This document shows positions 45,620-58,904 of a DNA stretch of 64,000 nucleotides, piece by piece (positions within the stretch are counted from its first letter, which is position 1; each line of letters starts with the position of its first letter). The stretch lies in contig NZ_CP157940.1 in the NCBI RefSeq assembly GCF_040207125.1, positions 4,278,001 to 4,342,000 of the forward strand, given 5' to 3'. Under the pieces are notes generated by a model. The model did not search any database, was not told the DNA's origin, and was given only the letters and a program-made list of their open reading frames with translations. Position numbers and translations under genes: made by a program. This stretch comes from Lacrimispora sp. BS-2. GTDB taxonomy: Bacteria > Bacillota > Clostridia > Lachnospirales > Lachnospiraceae.

Positions 45620-46309
45620 CTATAAAATTTTAGTTAAAGCATATGGAATGATATAATACTCATTATGCCTCAAATGTAATTTTGAATTGTTATAAAATCT
45701 TTCTGTGACTAATGCATCAAGAGTTGAATATGAATAACCATATTTTGGAGTACAGGATAAATTACAATCATTGGATTTGTTATATTTTCTATATGCCCAA
45801 CAAGAGGCTGGTCGTATCTCATAAATGCTACAGCTATTAGCACTGTCGAGAAATGGACATGACTTATTTAACTCAAAATATTTAGTATTTATCTCAATTT
45901 GTTCAGTTACTGAAGCATCTGTAAGTTTTAAAGGAATATCCATTTTCTTTATTTGTTTACATATGTCCTTGGCGTAATTTTTCAGCCTAATCTTATCAGA
46001 ATTGTTTAACTTTTTTAATTTGTATTTTAATACTTCATATTCTGCTGGATTAATGTAGATAGCTTGCTTACAACAGCTTGAACACCCCTTGGTGCAAGAA
46101 GTTTTTAATTTACAGTTTGCCTCAATATCATTTATGACATTATCTATATTATTTAATTCTTGCTTGTACCACGCACTTAAGGCGCTGATGCTATGTACAT
46201 TAATTAATTCATTATAATAGTTTATATAATTATGTACATTTGATATTTCTACTTCTTTATTCAATTTTATAAATTTTAAATTTAAAAATATAGTATCAAT
46301 AATTGACAT
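45620..46309 (-). CDS. YkgJ family cysteine cluster protein
   Basis: 229 residues, strongly AT-rich codon use compared with the backbone. The family pattern is clear: CTKGCSSCC in the middle, then CPFLDSANSCSIYEIRPASC. Such proteins are thought to bind zinc or an iron-sulfur cluster and their function is unknown. The N-terminal 70 residues are specific to this copy. A ribosome site AAAGGAAAG lies upstream of the ATG at 46309. Its composition supports recent acquisition with the island. Confidence 0.8.
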   Translation of the reverse strand: MSIIDTIFLNLKFIKLNKEVEISNVHNYINYYNELINVHSISALSAWYKQELNNIDNVINDIEANCKLKTSCTKGCSSCCKQAIYINPAEYEVLKYKLKKLNNSDKIRLKNYAKDICKQIKKMDIPLKLTDASVTEQIEINTKYFELNKSCPFLDSANSCSIYEIRPASCWAYRKYNKSNDCNLSCTPKYGYSYSTLDALVTERFYNNSKLHLRHNEYYIIPYALTKIL

Positions 46310-46486
46310 AAAATACCAACTTTCCTTTTTAAAAAATTATAACATAAAATAAGATATTGTAAATTACTAGATTAGTTGTTTAGCGTAAAGTAAGAAACAA
46401 ACAGAATTACCGAAGACATAGATCAGCCTTGGGCTGGTGTTAATCCGATAAACTGAAATTTGAAAGAAATATTGTTCTTTGATAAT

Positions 46487-46515
46487 TGCATATTGATAGT
46501 TGGTGTGGTATAGTA
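46487..46515 (+). promoter_or_regulatory. Promoter of the RidA-family gene
   Basis: TTGCAT (46487-46492), 17-bp spacer, TATAGT (46510-46515). The remaining 46310-46486 shows no gene. Confidence 0.5.
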
Positions 46516-46554
46516 AAAGAACATTAGTTCTGTTTTGGGAAAGGAGATTTTATT

Positions 46555-46917
46555 ATGATTAGAAGAATGCCGACCCATTGTGAAGATGAGACTTGTTCAT
46601 CATGCATTATTGCTGGTGATTACATTTTCCTAGCTCATCATGGAGGAGGGCAAGAAAAAGAAGATATTGTCCACCAAATGCGAAAGACTTTTGAAAGTAT
46701 GACGAATACACTTTCTTCCGTTGGAGCAACACTTGATGATGTGGTACAGATAAATCTTTATCTTAGAGATATTAAAGATTTTAGATTGGCCGCCGATGTT
46801 TTTAAAGAGTATTTCAAAAATGGATCGCCAGTAAGAATGACAACTACCACGGATTTCGTGGGGCGGACTTGTCTGTGCCAAATGGATGGCATTGCATATA
46901 AACCATTAGTAAATTAA
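46555..46917 (+). CDS. RidA family protein
   Basis: 120 residues of the RidA/YjgF/UK114 family, which deaminate reactive enamine/imine intermediates of PLP enzymes. AAAGGAG gives a good ribosome site. The conserved Arg is present in GSPVRMT; the final acidic residue of the active site, normally Glu in EIEAIA, is Asp here (QMDGIA). The family's GATLDDVVQINLYL segment is clear. It is a single-gene unit with promoter and terminator inside the island. Confidence 0.88.
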   Translation: MIRRMPTHCEDETCSSCIIAGDYIFLAHHGGGQEKEDIVHQMRKTFESMTNTLSSVGATLDDVVQINLYLRDIKDFRLAADVFKEYFKNGSPVRMTTTTDFVGRTCLCQMDGIAYKPLVN

Positions 46918-46928
46918 ATTATACATAT

Positions 46929-46963
46929 AACCAACTATCAACATTCGGTAGTTGGTTTTTTAT
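46929..46963 (+). terminator. Terminator of the RidA-family gene
   Basis: AACCAACTA pairs with TAGTTGGTT and is followed by TTTTTATT. Confidence 0.8.
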
Positions 46964-46984
46964 TACCCAAAAGGAGGGAACAGA

Positions 46985-47992
46985 TTGAGAAAATCACCAA
47001 AAGAGCGCCGGAATCAGTATATGCAAGCGCAGAGGATCACCACGGCAGAGGCAGCCATAGCAGTTAAGGCGCCGCCTGCCATGACCTTCTCTGCAACGAT
47101 GCCGGCTTATACATATACGACCGAAGCTAAGCCGATGGATTTATCTAATTGGAGCAGTGTTATTTTAGCAAAGGATTGTCAAGGTCCTGTAGATCCTAAT
47201 TGGAAACTAGATGACACAAAAACTTCTGTGACACAAACTCTTCATTCTAAAGCTACAGCATTTATAAGCGATGTAGATTGCATAAATACGAAAATAGAGG
47301 GATCTTTCAGTGTTGATACATTAGGTGATGACGATTTTATAGGATTTGTTTTTGGATATAAAGATGTAGGCCATTATTATTTGTTTGACTGGAAACAGGC
47401 AGGTGGGTATGACAATATTTTTGGAGATAGCGGAAAACAAGGAATGAGTGTTAAAGTGGTAAATACAGATTCCGCTGTTAATGAAGCTGACCTATGGTCA
47501 ACATCAGGTACTGAAAATAAAATAAAACTTTTATACCACAATAATATTGCTTACGCTCATAAAACTCTTTATCATTTTGCACTTACATATACAGATAAAG
47601 GAGAAATTAATATTGTTGTAAAAGAGGGAACTAAAGTAATAGACGATATAACTATTACAGATAAGACATATCAATCTGGTAAATTTGGTTTTTATAATTT
47701 TTCACAGGAAATGGTGACTTATACAGGTTTTACCATTAAAGAAATAGCCCCAGTGCAAGTTACAGGAAATCGGGCTCTACTCGTCATTACCATGGTGACC
47801 GGCGAGCGGAAGGAGTATGAAATGACCATGGATGAAATCAACGACTTTATCACATGGTATAACAGCAAAGCGGCTTCAGGCCCAGCCTATATGATTGAAA
47901 AAGATTATAACAAAGCTTCATTCACGAGTCGAAAAGACTACCTTGCATATGAACAAATTTCTAATTTTGAAGTAAACGAATATAATAAGTAA
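46985..47992 (+). CDS. thrombospondin-C-like lectin-fold protein with phage-type C-terminus
   Basis: 335 residues from a TTG start at 46985, chosen because AAGGAGGG lies eight bases upstream; there is no ATG with a ribosome site. Residues about 50-260 resemble the thrombospondin C-terminal (L-type lectin-like) domain: DLSNWSSVILAKD, DDDFIGFVFGYKD, HYYLFDWKQ and GKFGFYNFSQ are the telling segments. The last 70 residues (LLVITMVTGERKEYEM, FTSRKDYLAYEQISNFEVNEY) match a tail common in Firmicutes phage structural proteins, from memory. No signal peptide is seen. A phage- or island-derived glycan-binding protein is the best guess. Confidence 0.65.
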   Translation: MRKSPKERRNQYMQAQRITTAEAAIAVKAPPAMTFSATMPAYTYTTEAKPMDLSNWSSVILAKDCQGPVDPNWKLDDTKTSVTQTLHSKATAFISDVDCINTKIEGSFSVDTLGDDDFIGFVFGYKDVGHYYLFDWKQAGGYDNIFGDSGKQGMSVKVVNTDSAVNEADLWSTSGTENKIKLLYHNNIAYAHKTLYHFALTYTDKGEINIVVKEGTKVIDDITITDKTYQSGKFGFYNFSQEMVTYTGFTIKEIAPVQVTGNRALLVITMVTGERKEYEMTMDEINDFITWYNSKAASGPAYMIEKDYNKASFTSRKDYLAYEQISNFEVNEYNK

Positions 47993-47999
47993 AACAATG

Positions 48000-48023
48000 G
48001 CTCTGGGAAACCGGGGCTTTTTT
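48000..48023 (+). terminator. Terminator of the thrombospondin-C-like gene
   Basis: GCTCTGG pairs with CCGGGGC (two G-T wobbles) around GAAA, followed by six T. Confidence 0.75.
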
Positions 48024-48068
48024 GAGAAAAGTACAGGCGGGTATCCAGAAAATTCCGGTCCCGCCCAT

Positions 48069-48160
48069 TCATAGAATTATATCATTTTCTGACTGCATTT
48101 TGACTGCATGATGCTTGGTTTTGACTGTTTTTAGATGGTTGTAGTTGGTGATGTTAAAAG
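48069..48160 (-). pseudogene. possible second integrase-like 3' remnant
   Basis: On the minus strand HLKTVKTKHHAVKMQSENDI and then IL and stop, without a start codon. The stretch TGACTGCATTTTGACTGCAT (48090-48109) is identical to 43618-43637 at the left end of the island, in the same orientation. It sits beside a third TATCATTTT copy at 48080-48088. Confidence 0.3.
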
Positions 48161-48222
48161 TCTCTAGAATCTCGATTTTAAACAGAAAAGTACGCATTTA
48201 AAAGAAATTGTAAAAAGAACAG

Positions 48223-48247
48223 TATCATTTTGTGCATACTTTGTCTA
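48223..48247. promoter_or_regulatory. Right 25-bp direct repeat; likely AraC operator of lacZ
   Basis: TATCATTTTGTGCATACTTT plus GTCTA, matching 43541-43565 at 24 of 25 bases. Two half-sites, TTTGTGCA and TTTGTCTA, lie 11 bp apart. It ends 32 bp before the TATAAT at 48280-48285, whose -35 region is poor, so an activator bound here would be well placed. Confidence 0.6.
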
Positions 48248-48297
48248 ATCTGAGATATGGATTTTCTGCCTTTTTATTTTATAATGAAAGGTAATAA

Positions 48298-51387
<3,090 letters not shown>

Positions 51388-51410
51388 AATAAAATCTGTG
51401 TTTGTTAAAT

Positions 51411-51450
51411 CAGGCAGGATCGTTGATAAAAAGCAGCGGTTCTGCCTGCT
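51411..51450 (+). terminator. Weak hairpin after lacZ
   Basis: CAGGCAG pairs with CTGCCTG across a 24-base loop; short T-rich tail. It lies between lacZ and the convergent recombinase gene. Confidence 0.4.
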
Positions 51451-51472
51451 TTATGTTATATGGAATCATGTT

Positions 51473-52084
51473 TTAAAAGTCTTTGTTTTTTGACTTGTGT
51501 TTTTTGATCATTGTCCTGAACTGGCTGACAGTGATGCCCAGTTCATTGCTGGCGGTCTCAAGGGTATAGACCCGCTGCTGCCATTTTTCGTAGACAGGGT
51601 AAAATTCCTCTGGAATGGGGGTTGGAAAACGCCCCAGATGCTTTCCCTGTGCTTTTGCAAGGGCGATCCCTTCTGCCTGCCGCTGTTTGATGTTTTCCCG
51701 CTCCGCCTGTGCCACATAGGAAAGGAGCTGGAGGACAATGTCGGATATCAGGGTACCGATTAAATCTTTATTTGTTCTTGTGTCCAGAATGGGCATATCC
51801 AGGATCACGATATCAGCTTTTTTTGTTTTCACGATTTCCCGCCACTCTTCCTGTATGTCATCGTAATTTCTTCCAAGACGGTCAATGCTTTTTACAACAA
51901 GGACATCTCCTTCTTTCAATTTTCTTTTTAACTTTTGATATTGGGGCCTGTTAAAATCTTTTCCTGACAATTTGTCGCAAAAAATGTTCTTGTCAATAAT
52001 GCCCCAGCGCAGAAGTTCTACCTTTTGCCGTTCCGTGTTTTGCTCTAATGAGGAGACCCTCATGTATCCATAAAAATTTTTCAT
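51473..52084 (-). CDS. serine site-specific recombinase (resolvase/invertase)
   Basis: 203 residues of the small serine recombinase family. The catalytic domain starts YGYMRVSSLEQNTERQ with the nucleophile Ser in RVSS, and continues with VKSIDRLGRNYDDI and QLLSYVAQAERENIKQRQAEGI, whose Arg residues are conserved. A C-terminal helix-turn-helix (ASNELGITVSQFRTMI) completes it. No transposase or inverted-repeat ends are nearby, so it may resolve or invert sites at its own promoter or elsewhere. Its leader has paired inverted operators; a consensus-like promoter is upstream. Confidence 0.92.
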   Translation of the reverse strand: MKNFYGYMRVSSLEQNTERQKVELLRWGIIDKNIFCDKLSGKDFNRPQYQKLKRKLKEGDVLVVKSIDRLGRNYDDIQEEWREIVKTKKADIVILDMPILDTRTNKDLIGTLISDIVLQLLSYVAQAERENIKQRQAEGIALAKAQGKHLGRFPTPIPEEFYPVYEKWQQRVYTLETASNELGITVSQFRTMIKKHKSKNKDF

Positions 52085-52263
52085 TAAAAATAACCTCCTG
52101 TCATTCTTAATTATGGCATGAGGTCAAGGGAATATTCTACTATATTAGTATTTATGAAAACAAAAGCCTTCAGGTCAAAATATAAAAATGAAAACCAGAC
52201 GAGTAAGTAATGTTTGTTTTGCCGGGATTTTGCATACAAAATGATAATTAATACCATTAGATT

Positions 52264-52295
52264 ATTTGATAAAAAGGTACACCTTTTTATCAAAT
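52264..52295. promoter_or_regulatory. Perfect 15-bp palindrome in the recombinase leader
   Basis: ATTTGATAAAAAGGT and ACCTTTTTATCAAAT flank a two-base centre. The inner AAGGTGTACCTTTTT (minus strand, 52285-52271) recurs on the plus strand at 52402-52416. Operator or recombination site. Confidence 0.6.
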
Positions 52296-52321
52296 GAAAA
52301 CAGCATAAAAATACTACGTAT

Positions 52322-52350
52322 ATTATACGCATTATTGCGACAAAATACAA
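52322..52350 (-). promoter_or_regulatory. Promoter of the serine recombinase gene
   Basis: On the minus strand TTGTAT (52350-52345), 17-bp spacer, perfect TATAAT (52327-52322). It lies between the two inverted operator copies. Confidence 0.65.
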
Positions 52351-52401
52351 CATATTTTGCACATATTATTCTTATTTTCTTTACATTTTGCCAGTGATAC
52401 C

Positions 52402-52416
52402 AAGGTGTACCTTTTT
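52402..52416. promoter_or_regulatory. Second operator copy AAGGTGTACCTTTTT
   Basis: Exact inverted copy of the core of the palindrome at 52264-52295, placed 52 bp upstream of the recombinase -35 box and 44 bp before the small ORF at 52460. Confidence 0.55.
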
Positions 52417-52459
52417 GCTACTGAGGAACATGAGCTGATTATGGGGAGGAGATGTAAAA

Positions 52460-52588
52460 GTGGAAGAATTCAATAATAAAAGCGATTTTAACGTATATGT
52501 CAAACGAAAAGATCCGGTTCAATGGGTAGATTACTTAAAAAAGTCTGTACAAACAGGGGTGCCCTTTCCCCTGGATAAAAAACCATAG
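52460..52588 (+). CDS. small hypothetical protein (42 residues)
   Basis: GTG start with a strong GGGAGGAG ribosome site about nine bases upstream. The product begins [19 protein letters not shown] and ends [13 protein letters not shown], soluble and basic. It is divergent from the recombinase gene and downstream of the second operator. I recognise no family. Real coding is supported by the ribosome site and protein-like composition only. Confidence 0.5.
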   Translation: MEEFNNKSDFNVYVKRKDPVQWVDYLKKSVQTGVPFPLDKKP

Positions 52589-52692
52589 AGACTGTCCTGA
52601 TCTTTCATGACAGGCATATCCATGATGTTTTAAAATCCGTTTCATTTAAAACATCTGAATTTTCACAAAATACTGATATGAGGAAAATACAC

Positions 52693-54912
52693 ATGAAAAT
52701 TGGAAAAAGAAACACGCATCGGAATAGATACAGGAGAATTTCAGAGAAAATTGCAATTGTGATCACAGCCGCATTGCTTATGGTATTTGCCATTTTAAGT
52801 ATTATAACCGTCAGTCTGTCAAGCCATGAAACCAGCACGGCGGCCCGCTCTGAGCTTACGAATCTGGCCCATGCAAATGGAAACCAGGTACAGGCGATCA
52901 TGGATGCCGCATCAAAACAGGCGTCAGCAATGCAGGATTATATTAGCAAGACATATGACCAGGGGACTGTGGTCATCTCTTCGTCCGAAAATGCCAGGGT
53001 AAAGAGCGCAGTATATCACACGGAAATGTCTGATTTAAACATTGAAGTAGAAAATTATCTGATTAACAGCATGTGCTCTGCCATTGTGGCAGATGAGGAT
53101 ATTGTTGGGTTCGGAATCTTTTTTGAACCAGGCAAGTTTGATAAAAATATAGAGGATTATGCGTTTTATGTGAGCAGTGAGGATGCTGTCAATAAAAATG
53201 TGCAGCCTTTTGGTACATACAGTGATTACAGCAATAAGGAATATTATATGCCTGTAAAAGAAACCGGCAAGCCTTATTTCACAAAGCCTTATGAATACCA
53301 GGGCGTTACCATGATCACTGCTGCATACCCCGTTATGTATAAAAATGAGTTTCAGGGAGTGATTTTAGCTGATATTGACGTTGGCCATTTTAGTAGAATA
53401 ACTACTTCGTCCGAAGATTATAAGACACTTTATGTTGGTATTCTTACGGATGATTTTACAACGGTATATGACAGTGTATCTGAGGCTGATATTGGCCATA
53501 ATCTGGCTGAACTTTTAAAAGATCCAAAGGATATGCAGAAGATCACAGATGGAGCAGCTTCGGGAAAAGCCTTCTCCTGTACCACTGTCCGTAAGGATGG
53601 ACATAAAGAATCCCGTTTTTTCTACCCCATTGATGTGGAGGGAACCCATTGGTGGGCGCTGACCGCATTGGATACTTCTGACTTAAATAAAGATACAAAA
53701 ATATTGACGGCTACGATTGTGATTGTTTCTGTTTTGTCTCTTATGGCTGTGGTCGCCATTGTTATCTTTGTTTTAAGAAAAGCACTGAAGCCAATTGACG
53801 GCGTGGTTTCTGCCGCTGCTGAAATCGCTTCCGGTAACCTGGCGATACAGATAGACGCACAAAGCAATGATGAGATCGGCGTCCTTTCCAGGACCTTTAT
53901 GGAAATGGCGGAGAACTTAAGGACCATCATTCAGGATATTAAATATTTATTGGATGAAATGAGCAGCGGCAATTTCAGAATCAAAACGAAATATGAGGAA
54001 AAGTACATCGGCGATTATCGGGAGATATTAATCGCCATGAGGACCATTAACCGCAATTTAAGCGATACCCTTGGGGAAATTAATACTGCTTCCGACGAGG
54101 TATCAGCAGGAGCAGGGCAGATGTCAGACAGTGCGCAGACACTGAGCCAGGGAGCTACAGAACAGGCAAGCTCCGTGGAAGAGCTTACTTCCACTATAAT
54201 GGAAATTTCTGAAAGGATCAAAAATAATGCGGACAATGCCAAGCAGGCAAGCCGCTTATCAGAAGAATCAGGAGAGGAGGTAGCGGAAAGCAACCAGCAA
54301 ATGCAGCAGTTAATGAAGGCAATGGAGGAAATCACAGATACCTCCCGTGAGATCGGAAAAATTATCAGGACCATTGATGACATTGCATTCCAAACCAATA
54401 TCCTGGCTTTAAACGCCGCTGTGGAAGCTGCCCGTGCCGGCGAGGCAGGAAAGGGATTTTCTGTGGTAGCGGATGAGGTGCGAAACCTTGCCGGAAAATC
54501 GGCCGAGGCTGCCCAAAATACCACCGCATTGATTGAAAGCACCGTGGATTCAATTGAAAAGGGCAGATTGCTGGCGGATAAAGCCGCCGGATCTCTTCTT
54601 ACTGTTGTAGATACCTCTAAAAACGTGGAAGAAAGAATCCGGCAGATTGCGAAAGCTTCTGATGAAGAGTCTTTTGCGGTAAACCAGATTGCAGCAGGAC
54701 TTGAGCAGATTTCAGCCGTAGTCCAGACCAACTCCGCAACAGCAGAAGAAAGTGCGGCGGCAAGCGAAGAGCTTTCTGGACAGGCACATATGTTAAAGAG
54801 TCTGGTGAACAGATTTAAACTTAGAGATGCAGGGGAAAGGATTTCAGCTCATGATGCCTCAGGCTCTTTTATAGAACCGGCGGATGATTATACGTCCGGC
54901 AGTAAATATTAA
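52693..54912 (+). CDS. methyl-accepting chemotaxis protein
   Basis: Transmembrane chemoreceptor signalling to CheA. 739 residues from the ATG at 52693 (GAGGA upstream; the ATG at 52678 is an alternative). Basic N-terminus, helix 1 (about 18-42), an extracellular dCache-type sensor of about 290 residues, helix 2 (about 343-365: [17 protein letters not shown]), HAMP domain, and the cytoplasmic signalling hairpin with the tip [20 protein letters not shown]. The sensor fold is typical of amino-acid or small-molecule receptors; the ligand is unknown. No che genes are nearby. Confidence 0.95.
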   Translation: MKIGKRNTHRNRYRRISEKIAIVITAALLMVFAILSIITVSLSSHETSTAARSELTNLAHANGNQVQAIMDAASKQASAMQDYISKTYDQGTVVISSSENARVKSAVYHTEMSDLNIEVENYLINSMCSAIVADEDIVGFGIFFEPGKFDKNIEDYAFYVSSEDAVNKNVQPFGTYSDYSNKEYYMPVKETGKPYFTKPYEYQGVTMITAAYPVMYKNEFQGVILADIDVGHFSRITTSSEDYKTLYVGILTDDFTTVYDSVSEADIGHNLAELLKDPKDMQKITDGAASGKAFSCTTVRKDGHKESRFFYPIDVEGTHWWALTALDTSDLNKDTKILTATIVIVSVLSLMAVVAIVIFVLRKALKPIDGVVSAAAEIASGNLAIQIDAQSNDEIGVLSRTFMEMAENLRTIIQDIKYLLDEMSSGNFRIKTKYEEKYIGDYREILIAMRTINRNLSDTLGEINTASDEVSAGAGQMSDSAQTLSQGATEQASSVEELTSTIMEISERIKNNADNAKQASRLSEESGEEVAESNQQMQQLMKAMEEITDTSREIGKIIRTIDDIAFQTNILALNAAVEAARAGEAGKGFSVVADEVRNLAGKSAEAAQNTTALIESTVDSIEKGRLLADKAAGSLLTVVDTSKNVEERIRQIAKASDEESFAVNQIAAGLEQISAVVQTNSATAEESAAASEELSGQAHMLKSLVNRFKLRDAGERISAHDASGSFIEPADDYTSGSKY

Positions 54913-54927
54913 CAGAAACAATCGACA

Positions 54928-54972
54928 GCAGTGCCGGTGCCTGGCAATTCCAGGCGTCCGGCACTGCTTTTT
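54928..54972 (+). terminator. Terminator of the chemoreceptor gene
   Basis: GCAGTGCCGG-t-GCCTGG pairs with CCAGGC-gt-CCGGCACTGC and is followed by TTTTT. Confidence 0.9.
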
Positions 54973-55118
54973 GGGATAAAACCCGTGGAAGGAGGATCCC
55001 GGCCCTCGCTCCTGTAATTACCAGAATTAATGTGGTAAAAATGTGAATGGAAAAGTTATGCCTGCCATGTTATGCTGATAATAAGGTTTTGTGGACCAAA
55101 AGTTTGAAGGAGACGGCT

Positions 55119-57014
55119 ATGCTTTGGAAACAGTTGCAGGAATTGCTGATGCTCTTGAGTCAGGAAGAATACAGAACGGCTTTGACATTGGCCAAAGGGC
55201 TGAAGGTCAGTGTGAAGACGGTACGGCTGAGACTGAAGGATTTAAGCGGGCTGCTGGAAGGCCATGGAGCGGAAATAAGCTCAAAAGCGAGATTTGGTTA
55301 TATACTTCGGATTCATGACCAGGAGAAATTTGACGCATACATAAAGGCAGAAACAGAAAATACGGAACATTTTCCGGAGAGAGAAAGTGAGAGAAGAGAA
55401 TATTTGCTTGCATATCTGGTATCCAGGATGGATTATATCAAGATAGAAGAGCTTTGTGATTTTCTCTATGTTTCAAAATCCACCCTGTCCAATTCTCTTA
55501 AATCGGTGGAAGGAATATTAAAGCGCTACGGCCTTTCCATTGACCGGAAGCCTAATTACGGAATCAGGATCCAAGGTGCGGAATTTGATATCCGCAGGCT
55601 GTTAAGCGACTATTTTATCAAACGCCAAGGCTTGACCGGGGTGGATATCAGCCATCAGGAAAGTGAACTGATCCATCTGGCAGAAGTCATAAAAGACCTT
55701 TTAAAGAAGTATGGGATCCGCCTTTCCGAGATTGCCTTTGAGAATTTTGTGGAATATACCTATGTGGCCAGAAAGCGGATGAAGTCCGGCTTTTATCTTC
55801 AGATGGAAAAGGAAAGCCTGCCGGAAATAGGAGGAAAGGAATCCGCCCTTATCCGGGAGCTTATTTCTGTTGTGGAGAACCAGGAACCGATCACCTATAC
55901 GGCTGATGAGGAACATTACCTCTTACTCTATCTGGCCGGAAAAAGGATGATCGGAAGCACCCTGGAAAATGACACCAATTTTGTGATCAGGGAGCAGACC
56001 GACCAGCTGGCCCTGGCCATGATGGAGCTGGTGAGCAGGGAATACGGGCTGGAAATGCATAATAATTTTGAGATACGCATGACCTTAAACCAGCATCTGG
56101 TTCCCTTTGATATCAGGATCCGGTTTGATATTCCGCTGAAAAACCCTATCCTGGAAGAAATCAAGCAAAGGTATTGCCTGGCATATCAGATATCCTATGA
56201 AGCGGTAGGAGTTCTTAGGAAACATTATAAAAAGGATATTTCCGAGGATGAAATCGGATATTTTGCCCTGATTTTCCAATTGGCCTTAGAAAAGGACAAG
56301 ATGGATCCCTGTTCGGATATTCTTGTGGTGTGTAGCACGGGAAAGGGAAGCTCCCGGTTATTAAAATACAAATATGAAAATGAATTTTCCGGATATTTAA
56401 GGAATATCTATGTCTGCGATCTTCTGGAGCTGGAGCATTTTGATTTTCAGAAGATCGATTATATCTTTTCTGCCGTCCCCATCACCATGGAAGTTCCGGT
56501 GCCAATTGTGGAGGTAGGGGCGTTTCTGGAGGCGGATGATATCCAGAAGATCACACGGACCCTTAGAAGAGGCAACAGCCGGGGGATCATAAAGCGGTAT
56601 TATACTCCGGAGCGGCTCCTTACAGGGGTGGAAGGGACGTATAAGGAAGACATATTAAAGTATCTGTGCGGCGTGATTAGGAAGCAGGAAAAGGTGGATG
56701 AAAATTTCTATGAGCTGGTGCTTGAGCGGGAGACCTTTGCCCAGATGGATTATGGAAATTATATCACCCTCCCCCATCCGAACCAGATCGCTTCGGAGGA
56801 AACCTTTGCTTATGTGGCGGTCCTGAAAGAACCGGTCATCTGGAACAAGCTTCCGGTCCGGATCGTCCTGCTGATATCAATAGGAAGAAAAGAGGACAAA
56901 AACCGTCAGACCTTCTATGAAACCACCGCACGGTTTGCCCTTAATAAGGAGGCGGTGAACCGGTTGATACAGGAACCGGAGTATGAGACTTTACTGGATC
57001 TGCTGGAAGAATAA
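55119..57014 (+). CDS. PRD-containing PTS-linked transcriptional activator (LicR/BglG-type)
   Basis: Regulator of the beta-glucoside PTS genes that follow. 631 residues from the ATG at 55119, which has AAGGAG upstream; a longer frame to 55047 lacks one. Order: N-terminal HTH domain (TALTLAKGLKVSVKTVRLRL) and a second one (YIKIEELCDFLYVSKSTLSN), two PRD domains (about 175-380), an EIIB-like domain with Cys405 (VVCSTGKGSS), and an EIIA-like domain (about 480-631, with ITLPHPN). So it is a DNA-binding activator controlled by PTS phosphorylation, not an RNA-binding antiterminator. It ends at a terminator before the target operon. Confidence 0.92.
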   Translation: MLWKQLQELLMLLSQEEYRTALTLAKGLKVSVKTVRLRLKDLSGLLEGHGAEISSKARFGYILRIHDQEKFDAYIKAETENTEHFPERESERREYLLAYLVSRMDYIKIEELCDFLYVSKSTLSNSLKSVEGILKRYGLSIDRKPNYGIRIQGAEFDIRRLLSDYFIKRQGLTGVDISHQESELIHLAEVIKDLLKKYGIRLSEIAFENFVEYTYVARKRMKSGFYLQMEKESLPEIGGKESALIRELISVVENQEPITYTADEEHYLLLYLAGKRMIGSTLENDTNFVIREQTDQLALAMMELVSREYGLEMHNNFEIRMTLNQHLVPFDIRIRFDIPLKNPILEEIKQRYCLAYQISYEAVGVLRKHYKKDISEDEIGYFALIFQLALEKDKMDPCSDILVVCSTGKGSSRLLKYKYENEFSGYLRNIYVCDLLELEHFDFQKIDYIFSAVPITMEVPVPIVEVGAFLEADDIQKITRTLRRGNSRGIIKRYYTPERLLTGVEGTYKEDILKYLCGVIRKQEKVDENFYELVLERETFAQMDYGNYITLPHPNQIASEETFAYVAVLKEPVIWNKLPVRIVLLISIGRKEDKNRQTFYETTARFALNKEAVNRLIQEPEYETLLDLLEE

Positions 57015-57017
57015 GAG

Positions 57018-57067
57018 TACCACATTCGGACTGGAGAGGAACTGCCAGATTGAATGTGGTATTTTTT
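57018..57067 (+). terminator. Terminator of the PRD regulator gene
   Basis: TACCACATTC pairs perfectly with GAATGTGGTA and is followed by six T. Confidence 0.85.
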
Positions 57068-57116
57068 GCGTTGGAGTTTTGTCAGGTCTGATGATACCAT
57101 AATGATAAATGATTGA

Positions 57117-58559
<1,443 letters not shown>

Positions 58560-58570
58560 GAGGAAAAGGT

Positions 58571-58879
58571 ATGATAAAGGTTCGTTTATTTTGCAATCAG
58601 GGAATGTCTACAAGCCTGTTGGTGAGTAAAATGAGGCAGGCAGCCGCAGAGGAAGGGCTGGAGGCAGATATTATGGCATTTCCGGTTAATGACCTGGATG
58701 AAAATCTGGGGGGAGTGGACTGTGCGCTGCTTGGACCCCAGGTGGGATACTTAAAGGACAAGGTTTCAAAGACATGTGAAAGTCATCAGGTTCCAATGGA
58801 TGTGATCCCCATGATCGATTACGGCATGTGCAATGGAAAAAAGGTCCTGGAGTTTGCACGGAAAATAGCCGGTAAATGA
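58571..58879 (+). CDS. celA: PTS lactose/cellobiose-type IIB component
   Basis: Phosphocarrier of the Lac family PTS. 102 residues; the phosphorylated Cys is residue 8 in LFCNQGMSTSLLV. It accepts phosphate from IIA (60226-60540) and passes it to the sugar moved by IIC. AGGAGG precedes the ATG. Gene order and length agree with cellobiose systems. The symbol is by similarity. Confidence 0.93.
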   Translation: MIKVRLFCNQGMSTSLLVSKMRQAAAEEGLEADIMAFPVNDLDENLGGVDCALLGPQVGYLKDKVSKTCESHQVPMDVIPMIDYGMCNGKKVLEFARKIAGK

Positions 58880-58904
58880 AAAGAGAAAGCGAGGGACAGT
58901 GAGA

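Noticed and set aside
51473..52084. Serine recombinase as part of a transposon
   Set aside because: No transposase, terminal inverted repeats or target duplications were seen around it; only the local operator pair supports a mobile or switching role.
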